DNA from: DASRJG01 sp032124015
GTDB lineage: Bacteria > Acidobacteriota > Polarisedimenticolia > Polarisedimenticolales > DASRJG01
Direction of reading: 5' to 3'
Assembly: GCA_032124015.1 (NCBI GenBank)
Contig: JAQBEH010000021.1
Location: forward strand, 1 to 64,000
DNA length: 64,000 bases
The position numbers and the translations under genes are program-made. Positions within the stretch are counted from its first letter, which is position 1; the number at the start of each line of letters is the position of its first letter. The notes beneath the pieces were generated by a model. It was not told the origin of the DNA. It ran no database searches and saw nothing but the letters and a program-made list of their open reading frames with translations. Below are positions 8,226 through 16,065 of this stretch, one piece after another.

Positions 8226-9062
8226 ATGGCTTCCCGCCGCCAGTTGCTGCGTCGCCAGCGGCGCTGGGCGCAGCGCGCCGGTCTCGCGGTAGATGCCGCG
8301 GGCTACCTGCCGACGGTCAGCGAGAATCTTCGGGCACCCCTGTCCGCATCAGCCCTGGCTGATTTCAACGCGCGGGGCGCTGCAGAATTTCACGACGGCG
8401 AACGCCACGTTGCGCGCATGCGGGCCGTACATTCTTCGACGGCACTTGGCGTCAACCTGTTTGATCACTGGAACACGGCCGACCCGGCGCCACTCGCCGC
8501 TGTGCTCGGACTACCGGCGCCAGTCGTTCGCCTGGTTTTTGAGCCGCACCTGCCGACGGCGGCCGGAGGCAGTCCCGCCAATCCCGATCTCGACATCGAG
8601 CTCGGGTCCGGCGAACTCGTGGCGGTGGAGTGCAAGTTCAGCGAATGGCTGGTGCCGTCGCGGAAGCGGCGCGACGTTTTTGACGGCCGGTACTTTCCTG
8701 CCGGCCCGGGCGTCTGGCTCGAGGCGGGACTGCCCGCCTGCCAGGCACTGGCCGATGACCTGCAATCCGGTCGCGAGTATTTCCGCTACCTGGAGGCCGA
8801 CCAGCTGCTGAAACACTCGCTCGGCCTGCAGGCCGCCCGCCAGTCTCGCTGGGCGCTCATTTATTTATACTTCGAGTGGCCGGGCCCGATAGGACTGGCG
8901 CATCAGGCCGAATTGCAACGGTTTGCGGAGCGGGTAAAGGGCGAAGCCGGGTTCAGCAGCACGACCCTTCAGGCCGTGTCTGCCGGCCTGTGCGAATCGG
9001 CGGCGCCCGTCGAGGCGGGCTATCTGGATTACTTGCAGTTGAGGTATATGGCGCATGCCTAG
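8226..9062 (+). CDS. PGN_0703-like putative restriction endonuclease (PD-(D/E)XK)
   Basis: A 278-aa protein with the nuclease signature PDLDIELGSG...AVECKFSEW: acidic residues at about 121-125, then Glu135-Cys-Lys137, fitting the PD-(D/E)XK core. The order of segments (an N-terminal basic helix, ECKFSEW, then RYFPAGPGVWLEAGLPACQALADDL and a late IYLYFEWPG strand) resembles the PGN_0703 putative restriction endonuclease family. No methyltransferase is adjacent, so it is not a recognisable restriction-modification pair. It may be an orphan nuclease or a repair enzyme. ATG 8226 begins just upstream of a basic stretch RRQLLRRQRRW. Confidence 0.65.
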   Translation: MASRRQLLRRQRRWAQRAGLAVDAAGYLPTVSENLRAPLSASALADFNARGAAEFHDGERHVARMRAVHSSTALGVNLFDHWNTADPAPLAAVLGLPAPVVRLVFEPHLPTAAGGSPANPDLDIELGSGELVAVECKFSEWLVPSRKRRDVFDGRYFPAGPGVWLEAGLPACQALADDLQSGREYFRYLEADQLLKHSLGLQAARQSRWALIYLYFEWPGPIGLAHQAELQRFAERVKGEAGFSSTTLQAVSAGLCESAAPVEAGYLDYLQLRYMAHA

Positions 9063-9131
9063 GCGCGACGACAGCATTCCCGGTCTCACGGCGGAGATGG
9101 CGGCCGGTCTGCTGATCGACCGCTCAGCGCT

Positions 9132-9479
9132 ATGAGTGCTCACAAGCAGTCTGTGGCCTACGCGCTGGAAGCCTCCATCGTGAAGGAAATCCAGCGCAGC
9201 TTCGCCCCCGCGGATCAGGACTACGTCAGCACAAAGCTCGCGAACACGGGGCTGCCGATGGGTACCGTGGCGCCGCCACCGCGGGTGCACGCCGCGATAC
9301 TCTGGCTCGCGAAGGGCGACCGGGCGAAATTTGACGAAATCGTGGCTGGCGCCTGCGCGGACTGGCGCGACACGCTCGTCGCCGCCGGTCTCGCCAATCA
9401 GAACTGGAAGCTGGTGCTCGACAAGCGCGGTATCGAATGCGAAAGCTGGCCCGCGGGCCCATCCGGGCCTGCGCTGTAG
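9132..9479 (+). CDS. Hypothetical protein, 115 aa
   Basis: A 115-aa soluble alpha/beta protein that I do not assign to a named family. Visible features are an N-terminal helix SVAYALEASIVKEIQRSFAPADQD and a middle segment PPRVHAAILWLAKGDRAKFDEIV, followed by DWRDTLVAAGLANQNWK. There is no signal peptide or membrane helix. It lies 69 bp after the PGN_0703-like nuclease in the same direction and may share its transcript. Its TAG stop lies inside the left arm of a REP palindrome, so the last residues next to the stop may have been altered by the repeat. Confidence 0.6.
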   Translation: MSAHKQSVAYALEASIVKEIQRSFAPADQDYVSTKLANTGLPMGTVAPPPRVHAAILWLAKGDRAKFDEIVAGACADWRDTLVAAGLANQNWKLVLDKRGIECESWPAGPSGPAL

Positions 9480-9533
9480 GAGCGCCTTCAGGCGCGACCT
9501 GGCATCGGTATCGCGCCTGAAGGCGCTCCTACA
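9475..9533. repeat. REP pair (BIME-like inverted repeat)
   Basis: Two inverted copies of a 23-bp REP beginning TGTAGGAGCGCCTTC, at 9475-9497 and 9511-9533, are separated by 13 bp and are perfectly complementary. The motif matches the REP class common in Pseudomonas and Xanthomonadales, mobilised by RAYT transposases. It lies between two convergent genes (the 115-aa ORF and gcdH) and supplies the TAG stop at 9477-9479. A long stem could also act as a bidirectional terminator. Confidence 0.9.
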
Positions 9534-9537
9534 GACG

Positions 9538-10710
9538 TCAGAACGCCGCGATGCCAGTCTGGGCGCGGCCCAGGATCAGCCCGTGGATGTCGTAGGTACC
9601 TTCGTAGGTGTTCACAGTCTCCAGGTTCATCATGTGGCGGATCACCTGGTATTCGTCCGAGATGCCGTTAGCACCGTGGATATCGCGGGCGACGCGCGCG
9701 ATGTCCAGCGCCTTGCCGCAGTTGTTCCGCTTCAGCAGGCTCACCACCTCGTGGGGCAGCCCGCTTGAATCCTTGAGACGGCCCGCGCGCAGGCAACCGG
9801 CAAGGCCCAGCGCGATATCCGTCTGCATATTCGCGAGCTTCGTCTGTACCAGCTGGGTGGCGGCCAGCGGCTTGCCGAACAGCGTGCGTTCCAGCGCGTA
9901 GCTGCGGGCCGCGTGCCAGCAGAACTCCGCGGCGCCGAGCACGCCCCAGGCGATACCGTAGCGCGCATTGTTCAGGCAACCGAACGGGCCCTTGAGTCCG
10001 CTGGCCCCCGGCAGCAGCGCCTCGCTGGGGACAAAGAAGTCCTGCATGACGATCTGGCCGGTGATTGACGCACGCAGCGACATCTTGTTCTTGAGTGCCG
10101 GAGTTTCGAGGCCGGCGCCGCCGCGCTCGAAGACGAAGCCCCGGATCGTGTTGGCCTCGTCCATTGCCCAGACTATGAACACGTCGGCGATCGGGCTGTG
10201 ACTGATCCAGGTCTTGGTGCCTGTGAGATGCCAGCCGCCCTTAACGGCCTTCGCGCGCGTGCGCATCGCGCCGGGATCCGAACCGCCCTCCGGCTCGGTC
10301 AGCCCGAAGCAGCCGACTAACTCGCCGGTGGCCAGCTTCGGCAGGAAGCGGTCCTTCTGGGCGTCCGTGCCGTAGGCGTGGATCGGGTGCATGACAAGAG
10401 ACGACTGCACACTGATCGCGGAGCGGTACGCGGAATCGACCCGTTCGATCTCCCGGGCGATCAGGCCGTAGGCCACCGATGACACCCCGGCACAGCCGTA
10501 ACCCTCGATGGTGGCGCCCAGCAGGCCGACCTCGCCCATCTCCCGCATCACTGCCGGGTCGAAGTGCTCGGCCCGGTTCGCCTCGATCACCCGCGGCTGC
10601 AACTGGCCCTGCGCATAGGCGCGGGCGGCATCGCGGACCTGGCGCTCGTCCACCGTCAGTTCGTCGTCGAGCGCCAGCGGGTCCTGCCAGTCGAAGTTCT
10701 TGCTGCTCAT
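9538..10710 (-). CDS. gcdH: Glutaryl-CoA dehydrogenase-type acyl-CoA dehydrogenase
   Basis: A 390-aa flavoprotein of the acyl-CoA dehydrogenase family. It shows the FAD/substrate segment GCFGLTEPEGGSDPGAMRTRA, TGTKTWISHSPIADVF, and near the C-terminus the catalytic base motif NTYEGTYDIHGLILGRAQTG, where the Glu of YEGT is the GcdH base. Length and motifs fit glutaryl-CoA dehydrogenase, which oxidatively decarboxylates glutaryl-CoA to crotonyl-CoA in lysine/tryptophan breakdown. The start is ATG at 10710 (MSSKNFDWQDPL), the normal family N-terminus. The open frame extends upstream, but that part overlaps the promoter of the divergent propeller gene. No ETF or CoA-transferase is adjacent. Confidence 0.88.
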   Translation of the reverse strand: MSSKNFDWQDPLALDDELTVDERQVRDAARAYAQGQLQPRVIEANRAEHFDPAVMREMGEVGLLGATIEGYGCAGVSSVAYGLIAREIERVDSAYRSAISVQSSLVMHPIHAYGTDAQKDRFLPKLATGELVGCFGLTEPEGGSDPGAMRTRAKAVKGGWHLTGTKTWISHSPIADVFIVWAMDEANTIRGFVFERGGAGLETPALKNKMSLRASITGQIVMQDFFVPSEALLPGASGLKGPFGCLNNARYGIAWGVLGAAEFCWHAARSYALERTLFGKPLAATQLVQTKLANMQTDIALGLAGCLRAGRLKDSSGLPHEVVSLLKRNNCGKALDIARVARDIHGANGISDEYQVIRHMMNLETVNTYEGTYDIHGLILGRAQTGIAAF

Positions 10711-10772
10711 CCGCGTTCCTGTTCCGGGCCCGTTTATGATGGGCACTGTATCCGTTAGTTTAACGGTCACCC

Positions 10773-11777
10773 ATGCCGTCGATCTCTCACTACGCCAATT
10801 TGCCCCTGGATCCCACGCCCCGCCGGCCGGGCGCGCCGGACCGGCCGGCATCCACGATAAAGCCCTTCGCGCCGGGCGATGTGCTGGTGGGCGCCACACG
10901 GCTGAATAACCTGGCCGACGATCACGCTGGCCACGGGCGGATCCTGCAATTCGATGCCGATCTCAACGAAAAGGGTGTGCTGTGGGTGGAGGGCACCACC
11001 CACCTGGTCTACGGCCTGACTTTTGCCCCGGACGGCGTGCTCTGGGCCCAGGATCCGTGGGCCTGGACGACCGTGCGGGTGGCGCCCTCGGGCCAGCAGC
11101 TGCCGAACGTGCAGTTCGCCGAGCGCGCCTTTTCCAAAGTGCATTTCATGGCGGACGAGACGCTGCTGTTTACCGAATCCCTCGATGGTGATCGCCAGCC
11201 GGAGCCGCTCACCACCCGGCACCGGCCGCTGCCGGGCCACCGGACGCATCTCGGCGACGGCGACCTGTGGCGTTACACGGCGGACGGCGAGCTCGTCGAA
11301 ATCCAGGAGCCGGAAGTCCACGGCGGCATGAGTGGCAGCATGGGTGTGACGCACTCCGTGTTGTCGGCGGACCAGACGCGTCTGTATTACGTTTCCGAAA
11401 CCGGGCCGCGACTGATGCAGTTCGACCTGGCCAACGGCCGGCAGTTGCCCGACCTGCGCCGGGGGAAAGACGGCGATCGCACGATGATGCACTTCGACCT
11501 GTCACTGACCCCCGATGGGACGCTGATGGTGTGCATGGGCAATCGGGTGGAGGCGATGACGCAGGACGGGGTGTTGTTGCGCAGTTATGTGCTGCCCGGT
11601 TTTGGCTGGTCGATCATTGACGCGCGGTCCGGGACGCATGCCTACGTGGGGAACTGGTTCAGTGGCGAGGTGGTGAAACTGGACCTTGTGACCGGGAAGA
11701 CGGTGGCTAGCGTGATGGTGGCGGAGAAGTGCATGGCGGGGATCGCGCAGTACCTGCCCGACTTACATCACTTGTAG
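10773..11777 (+). CDS. SMP-30/YVTN-like beta-propeller protein
   Basis: A 334-aa protein built of repeated beta-strand units of the propeller type: GDVLVGATRLNNLADDH, HLVYGLTFAPDGVLWAQD, VTHSVLSADQTRLYYVSETG, MMHFDLSLTPDGTLMVCMGN, and YVGNWFSGEVVKLDLVTGK. The DG-V-L-W and L-TPDGTL spacing is typical of SMP-30/gluconolactonase-like or YVTN repeats. No signal peptide is seen, so a cytoplasmic enzyme is possible. The substrate is unknown. It is divergent from gcdH and shares a ~60-bp intergenic region. Its TAG stop (11775-11777) is supplied by a REP copy. Confidence 0.7.
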   Translation: MPSISHYANLPLDPTPRRPGAPDRPASTIKPFAPGDVLVGATRLNNLADDHAGHGRILQFDADLNEKGVLWVEGTTHLVYGLTFAPDGVLWAQDPWAWTTVRVAPSGQQLPNVQFAERAFSKVHFMADETLLFTESLDGDRQPEPLTTRHRPLPGHRTHLGDGDLWRYTADGELVEIQEPEVHGGMSGSMGVTHSVLSADQTRLYYVSETGPRLMQFDLANGRQLPDLRRGKDGDRTMMHFDLSLTPDGTLMVCMGNRVEAMTQDGVLLRSYVLPGFGWSIIDARSGTHAYVGNWFSGEVVKLDLVTGKTVASVMVAEKCMAGIAQYLPDLHHL

Positions 11778-11795
11778 GAGCGCCTTCAGGCGCGA
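11773..11795. repeat. Single REP copy
   Basis: The 23 bases at 11773-11795 are identical to the left arm of the REP pair at 9475. The propeller gene's TAG stop (11775-11777) falls at the same place in the repeat as the stop of the 115-aa ORF. No inverted partner is seen nearby. Confidence 0.85.
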
Positions 11796-11941
11796 CAACT
11801 CACTCCGTGGCCCGCGGTCCCCCGGCGGGAAATCCTGTCCGGCTACCGTGAGTACACGGTGAGCGCCCGGACAGGACACCCGCCGTGTGACCGCTGTACC
11901 GGAATGGTTAGCACGCAAGACCACGCGCGTGACGGCTGCGA

Positions 11942-12625
11942 CTACGAAGCAGACGTTAGCAGCAGGCGGGTGCCCTCCGGGGCAGTCAGCAGGTGGTCGC
12001 GGCCCGCGGGACGCGCGCGGATACCGCGAATTTCCAGCTGCGCGCGCCAGTCGCCCGAGGGCTCGAAGCAGAGCGTGACGCCGCGGCGGGCCTCCGGTCG
12101 AAGGGTAATCGACAGGCCGGGTGCTGCGAGCCGGACAGTGTCGTCCTCGTCGCCCTCCGTACCGAGAAAGCCTGCCGTCTCGAAGAAGCTGCTGGTCTCG
12201 CCGGCGGTTGTGCAGCTGAGTACGAGTTCCGTGCAGCGGCCGATCACCGGCGGCGAAATGTCGACTTCCGTCGCCGAGAACGTGGGCGCCTCAAGCAACA
12301 GCAGCAGCTGGCCATCGGCGGTGCGCAGGCCCGCTTCGTTGAACTGGTCGGCGCCGAGCCGCTGGAATTCGATATCAGCGCCGGCATCCGCCAGGGCAAG
12401 AGCATGGCGTGCAAGGTCTGGCCGGACAAAAGTCAGCGCCGGCTCGTCGAGGCCAAGGCTGTGCAGCCCGATGACAATCTGGCCGTCGGTGACGGCGGTG
12501 TAGCCTTGCGGCCGGATGTCGTTGACCCGGATCTCGCAAAAGCCGAGCTGCAGGTAGAAGTCGAGTGACTCCGGAAGGTCCGGGGCGGGGACGCTGAATT
12601 CGAGGAAGCGGCCAAGGTGCGGCAT
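11942..12625 (-). CDS. VOC (glyoxalase/dioxygenase) family protein
   Basis: A 227-aa protein with two vicinal-oxygen-chelate half-modules: FLEFSVPAPDLPESLDFYLQLGF at the N-terminus and TELVLSCTTAGETSSFFETAGFLG from about residue 130. Each carries the beta-alpha-beta-beta-beta pattern. It could be a dioxygenase, glyoxalase or antibiotic-binding protein. The metal ligands are not certain from inspection and the substrate is unknown. ATG 12625 immediately precedes the first strand. It is transcribed away from the cassette array that begins ~200 bp upstream. Confidence 0.72.
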   Translation of the reverse strand: MPHLGRFLEFSVPAPDLPESLDFYLQLGFCEIRVNDIRPQGYTAVTDGQIVIGLHSLGLDEPALTFVRPDLARHALALADAGADIEFQRLGADQFNEAGLRTADGQLLLLLEAPTFSATEVDISPPVIGRCTELVLSCTTAGETSSFFETAGFLGTEGDEDDTVRLAAPGLSITLRPEARRGVTLCFEPSGDWRAQLEIRGIRARPAGRDHLLTAPEGTRLLLTSAS

Positions 12626-12770
12626 ACCCCGATATCATCACCTGAAGACGCCGGCATTGCGATTGGAGGCGAGATGGGTGAAGAATTGCCAGACCCCGGG
12701 CCCCGGCCCGTTTAACTCCAGGTGGCGCGCAATGAAATCAGGGTGTTGCTGTCCCGGCCAGTTGCATATA

Positions 12771-12808
12771 CGGCATTTTCGACGTGTTGAAACACGTCAA
12801 TACTGCCG
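12771..12808. promoter_or_regulatory. 38-bp imperfect palindrome upstream of the first cassette
   Basis: The inner stem GACGTGTT-GA-AACACGTC (12781-12798) is perfect, and an outer CGGCA/TGCCG pair (12771-12775, 12804-12808) extends it. It lies 12 bp before the cassette-boundary motif at 12820. It has no T-tract, so an intrinsic terminator is unlikely. It may be an operator or part of an attI-like recombination site. Confidence 0.4.
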
Positions 12809-12819
12809 TCTAATTAGTA

Positions 12820-12826
12820 GTTAGGT
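12820..12826 (+). other. Integron-type core site GTTAGGT (attI-like or attC remnant)
   Basis: GTTAGGT fits the GTTRRRY R' core at which cassettes are inserted, and the first cassette ORF starts 5 bases later. No well-paired R''-L'' partner is found upstream; GTTTAAC at 12710 fits RYYYAAC, but the sequence inside it does not pair. It may therefore be the end of an attI site or a decayed attC. Confidence 0.4.
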
Positions 12827-12830
12827 TGCA

Positions 12831-13211
12831 ATGGATAAGTCGGCAGAAGAGTTCAGGGAAGCAGTGCTTGATGTCATACGGTTTCTCGCGGATCCAGACG
12901 AGCAGCGCACGTTTGCGTCGCGCGTGACGTATTCGGATTACTCGTCTGAGTTCTTCTTCTGGTGGTTCGACGACTTCGATCCGGAAACAAGCTTGTACCG
13001 GGCGGCCTTTTCGGAAACGGAACTGGCCGCGCTAAAGTCGTTCGCTGCAACTTACGAGTCTAGTGACCGGGAGCTAGGCCAAAACGACCGGAGCATCGAT
13101 GACTTACTTGAAACTCCCGCGTGGAGCCGCCTCGTCCACGCGGCGAGGAGGACAGTTGAAGCGGTGGCGTTGCAACCTAACCAATCGCTGGAGCGCACGC
13201 GTGGAGAGTAA
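12831..13211 (+). CDS. Cassette 1: hypothetical protein, 126 aa
   Basis: A 126-aa acidic soluble protein (VTYSDYSSEFFFWWFDDFDPETSLYRAAF) with no family I recognise. The acidic, aromatic-rich core resembles small immunity-type proteins only in general character, and that is not evidence of function. The ORF starts 5 bases after a GTTAGGT core and its stop lies inside attC 1, so the C-terminal tail (LQPNQSLERTRGE) is encoded by the recombination site. Such NQSLERTR-like tails are common in cassette ORFs of Xanthomonadales. No real SD is visible; GTTAGG of the core may serve. Confidence 0.65.
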   Translation: MDKSAEEFREAVLDVIRFLADPDEQRTFASRVTYSDYSSEFFFWWFDDFDPETSLYRAAFSETELAALKSFAATYESSDRELGQNDRSIDDLLETPAWSRLVHAARRTVEAVALQPNQSLERTRGE

Positions 13212-13262
13212 AGTGCCAATAGCCAGTAACATAGCGCGCGGCGCTCAGCTCAGGCGTTATGC
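13175..13262 (+). other. Integron attC site 1 (88 bp)
   Basis: R'' is ACCTAAC at 13175-13181 and R' is GTTATGC at 13256-13262. Inside, GCTGGAGCGC pairs with the complement of GCGCTCAGC, leaving one extrahelical G, as in folded bottom-strand attC sites. The variable terminal structure lies between. The site covers the last 12 codons of cassette 1 and ends 30 bp before the cassette 2 start codon. Confidence 0.75.
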
Positions 13263-13291
13263 CGCATGATCCAGCCTTAAAGGAGACGTAT

Positions 13292-15004
13292 ATGAAGTTG
13301 ACCATCCCGCTCGCGCTAGTAGCCCTGGTAGGAGTGTTTCTGATCGCTGGCTGCGAAAGGGCGCCGCTCGACACTGCGGATACGATTTACGTCGGCGGTG
13401 ACATCATCACGATTGTCGATGCGCAGCCGAGCGCCGAGGCGCTGGCGGTGAAGGACGGGAAGATTCTCGCGGTCGGCAAGCGCGCCGGTATCGAAAGGGC
13501 CCACAAAGGCCCGGACACGAGCACGGTTGACTTGGGAAGCAAGGCGCTGCTGCCCGGCTTCCTGGACGCGCACAGCCACTACATAAACTCCCTGATGGTC
13601 GCCAATCAGGCCAAGCTCTACGCCCCGCCGGCGGGCCCCGGCAAAGACGTGGAGAGCATCGTCGCCGCGCTGAAACAGTTCGCCGACGAGCGCAACATCC
13701 CGAAGGGCGAACTCATCATCGGCTACGGCTACGACGAGAATGTCATGCCGTCCGGTCGGCTCCTGAACCGGGACGACCTGGACAAGGCCTTCCCGGACAA
13801 CCCGGTCCGGGTCGATCACGTGTCGATGCACGGGGCCGTGCTGAATAGCCTCGCGCTCAAGAAGTATGGCATCAGCGCCGCCACCAAGACGCCTCCGGGC
13901 GGCGTGATCGTCCGCAAGCCCGGCACCGACGAGCCCTACGGGCTGATCATGGAGACCGCGTTTCTCCCGGTCATGGAAATGGTGGAGCCGATGACGCCGG
14001 AGCAGGAAATAGCGTGGACCAAGGCTGGCCAGATGCTCTATGCCGAAGCCGGCGTGACCACCGCCCACGAAGGGGCAACCAGCCTGGCGCCGTTGGAGAC
14101 GATGAAGCGCGCCTCGGATGCCGGAGCCAATATCATCGACATTATCGCTTACCCCTTCATAACGGAAGTGGACAACATCCTCAAGGAGTTCCCGTTGTCC
14201 GCATGGGGCAAGTATGACCAGCGGCTCAAGATCGGTGGCGTCAAGGTTACGATCGACGGCTCGCCGCAGGGGAAAACCGCCGTCTTCACCACGCCTTATC
14301 TGAACGGCGGTCCTGGCGGCGAGGCGAACTGGACCGGCGAGCTGACGTTCTCGCAGGATATGGTCAACCAGATGGTCAAGAAGGTCTACGACCTGCAGGT
14401 TCCACTGAATCTCCACGCCAACGGCGACGGGGCGATCGACGCGTTTCTGAAGGCGCACGAGTTTGCTGCCGCTGACGACCTCACGAAGGACCGGCACGTG
14501 ACCATGATCCACGCGCAGTTCACCCGCAAGGACCAGATTCCGAAGTACGTCGAGTACAAGATCCGACCCTCGTTCTACACTCTGCACACCTACTACTTCG
14601 CGGAGGCGCACATCGCCAACCGGGGCAAAGAGCAGGCGATGTACATCAGCCCGATGCGCGATGCGATCGACGCGGGGCTGCACCCGACCAACCACACGGA
14701 CTTCGTGGTCGCCCCGCTCGATCAGATGTTCATGCTCTGGTCGGCCGTGAATCGCATTTCCAGGGCGGGTGCGGAAATCGGCGCTGATCAGCGCGTTACG
14801 CCTATCGAGGGCTTGAAGGCCATGACGATCTGGGCGGCCGAACAGTACGGTGAACAGGCCAGCAAGGGCTCGCTGGAGCCGGGTAAGCTGGCAGACCTGG
14901 TAATACTCGACCAGAATCCCCTCAGGGTCGATCCAGCGCAGATCAAGGACATTAGGGTCGTCGAGACAATTAAGGAAGGCAAGACGATCTTTAGGGCCAA
15001 TTGA
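13292..15004 (+). CDS. Cassette 2: amidohydrolase-family lipoprotein
   Basis: A 570-aa exported metal-dependent amidohydrolase of the YtcJ-like (amidohydrolase 3) group. Residues 1-21 form a lipoprotein signal with lipobox LIAGC (Cys21). The HxH metal site is in GFLDAHSHYINS near residue 94, later ligands lie in NLHANGDGAIDAF and VTMIHAQFT, and the C-terminal sheet carries KGSLEPGKLADLVILDQNPL. The substrate is unknown, possibly N-acyl or cyclic amides in the periplasm. ATG 13292 has a good SD (AAAGGAG) 7 bases upstream. It lies between two attC sites, making an unusually long cassette (~1.8 kb) with its own RBS. Confidence 0.85.
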   Translation: MKLTIPLALVALVGVFLIAGCERAPLDTADTIYVGGDIITIVDAQPSAEALAVKDGKILAVGKRAGIERAHKGPDTSTVDLGSKALLPGFLDAHSHYINSLMVANQAKLYAPPAGPGKDVESIVAALKQFADERNIPKGELIIGYGYDENVMPSGRLLNRDDLDKAFPDNPVRVDHVSMHGAVLNSLALKKYGISAATKTPPGGVIVRKPGTDEPYGLIMETAFLPVMEMVEPMTPEQEIAWTKAGQMLYAEAGVTTAHEGATSLAPLETMKRASDAGANIIDIIAYPFITEVDNILKEFPLSAWGKYDQRLKIGGVKVTIDGSPQGKTAVFTTPYLNGGPGGEANWTGELTFSQDMVNQMVKKVYDLQVPLNLHANGDGAIDAFLKAHEFAAADDLTKDRHVTMIHAQFTRKDQIPKYVEYKIRPSFYTLHTYYFAEAHIANRGKEQAMYISPMRDAIDAGLHPTNHTDFVVAPLDQMFMLWSAVNRISRAGAEIGADQRVTPIEGLKAMTIWAAEQYGEQASKGSLEPGKLADLVILDQNPLRVDPAQIKDIRVVETIKEGKTIFRAN

Positions 15005-15011
15005 GCATGCG

Positions 15012-15071
15012 GCCTAACAGCAGCATGCAGCTGACGGCACTGCGCGCCGCAGCTGATGCTGGGCGTTGGGC
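15012..15071 (+). other. Integron attC site 2 (60 bp, classical 59-be)
   Basis: R'' GCCTAAC at 15012-15018 and R' GTTGGGC at 15065-15071. The arms CAGCATGCAGCTG and CAGCTGATGCTG pair completely except for one extrahelical G, and a short G/C-rich loop (ACGGCACTGCGCGCCG) closes the stem. Length, cores and the bulged base are those of a textbook attC. Confidence 0.88.
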
Positions 15072-15118
15072 AAACATGGAAACCCGAACCTGAGACCGCT
15101 GAGGTACCTTGATCGGAG

Positions 15119-15895
15119 ATGTCCGCCTTTTCCAGCTCTCTCCAGACCCAGCGAATCGACCTTGAGCCGAGGCACTCGCGCCTGGTCGTGCTCGGCGACC
15201 CGCACGGTGCCCTCAAGACAGTGCAGCGTGTTCTCTCCCTGGACCGAGACGACCGAACCCTAGCCACCTGTGTTGGGGATGTCGTCGGGTACGCCGACGG
15301 GGTGGCAAGTTCCAGTCTAGCGGAGTACCTACACGCGGAACGGATCCCTACCGTTGAGGGAAACCACGAAGACTGGGTCCGCGATGACGGCACCCTCGCC
15401 ATCGTCCAGAACCGGGACGCTGGCCGGCGGCTGACCTCTGAGACTCTGGATTGGATGAGGACTCTGCCTGCGCACATCGAGTTCCGCCGTGCCGGAACTG
15501 AGGACCTCCTGGCGCTGATGGTTCACTCCATCCGTCGTCCGGACTGGGATTGGCTGGGCAACACGAACGCCGCGGCCTTTATCCAACGACACGGAAATCC
15601 AAACTTGGTGCTCAGCGGCCACAGCCATCGGCCGAAATTCATCGTCGTTACGCCAGGCTACGGAACCTTCATAGAGCCGTTCGACTTCGAGGCCAACGAC
15701 GAGATCGGAATGGACATTCCGGAGGAAGGCAGCGTCCTAGTCGATGCCGGCAGCCTGGGTCGTGCTGAACTCGAGCCAAGCCTCAAGACGCCGGGCGTTC
15801 GATCTGGGCCGAGTCGGTACGGAACCTACGCGGTAGTCGACTTCGAACAACGCAGGGTCGTCCTTCGGCGGATTGTGCGTCTGGACGCTCACTAG
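15119..15895 (+). CDS. Cassette 3: calcineurin-like metallophosphatase
   Basis: A 258-aa metallophosphoesterase. All signature blocks are present: LGDPHG near residue 25 (in place of GDxHG), VGDVVGYADG near 53, GNHEDW near 79, and LSGHSHRPKF near 164, which give the dinuclear metal ligands. The substrate could be a nucleotide or a phosphoprotein and is not resolved. ATG 15119 follows CGGAG, and the gene starts 48 bp after attC 2. It is followed after ~100 bp by half of another attC, so it was probably the third cassette before the array was broken by the insertion sequence. Confidence 0.82.
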   Translation: MSAFSSSLQTQRIDLEPRHSRLVVLGDPHGALKTVQRVLSLDRDDRTLATCVGDVVGYADGVASSSLAEYLHAERIPTVEGNHEDWVRDDGTLAIVQNRDAGRRLTSETLDWMRTLPAHIEFRRAGTEDLLALMVHSIRRPDWDWLGNTNAAAFIQRHGNPNLVLSGHSHRPKFIVVTPGYGTFIEPFDFEANDEIGMDIPEEGSVLVDAGSLGRAELEPSLKTPGVRSGPSRYGTYAVVDFEQRRVVLRRIVRLDAH

Positions 15896-15994
15896 CGCCA
15901 GTATGGGTCAAGTCCAGGCGGAGAGCCCCAGCCAGACGGGCGACTCATAGCCTCTCGATCCCGAACAAGCGGGTACCTCCCTACCCTCAGAGCT

Positions 15995-16019
15995 GCCCAA
16001 CAATTCACTCCAGTGGACG
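15995..16019 (+). other. Half attC site 3 (truncated)
   Basis: GCCCAAC (15995-16001) followed by AATTCACTCCAGTGGACG is the usual R''-L'' half of an attC of the GCCTAACAATTCA type. No matching L'-R' half is found before the IS3 coding remnant starts at ~16,066, so the right half appears to have been lost. Confidence 0.6.
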
Positions 16020-16065
16020 AACCCTCCAGTCACTCGCCGTGCACTCGCCGTGCAGGGCACGTCCC

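Noticed and set aside
8226..9479. Restriction-modification system around the PGN_0703-like nuclease
   Set aside because: No methyltransferase or specificity gene is adjacent; the only methyltransferase (2724) has TPR-like fusion and small-molecule-type motifs and is 4 kb away.
12710..12826. A third full attC between GTTTAAC (12710) and GTTAGGT (12820)
   Set aside because: The cores fit but the inner arms do not pair, and 117 bp without L-arm complementarity is not convincing; only the GTTAGGT core is kept as a weak feature.
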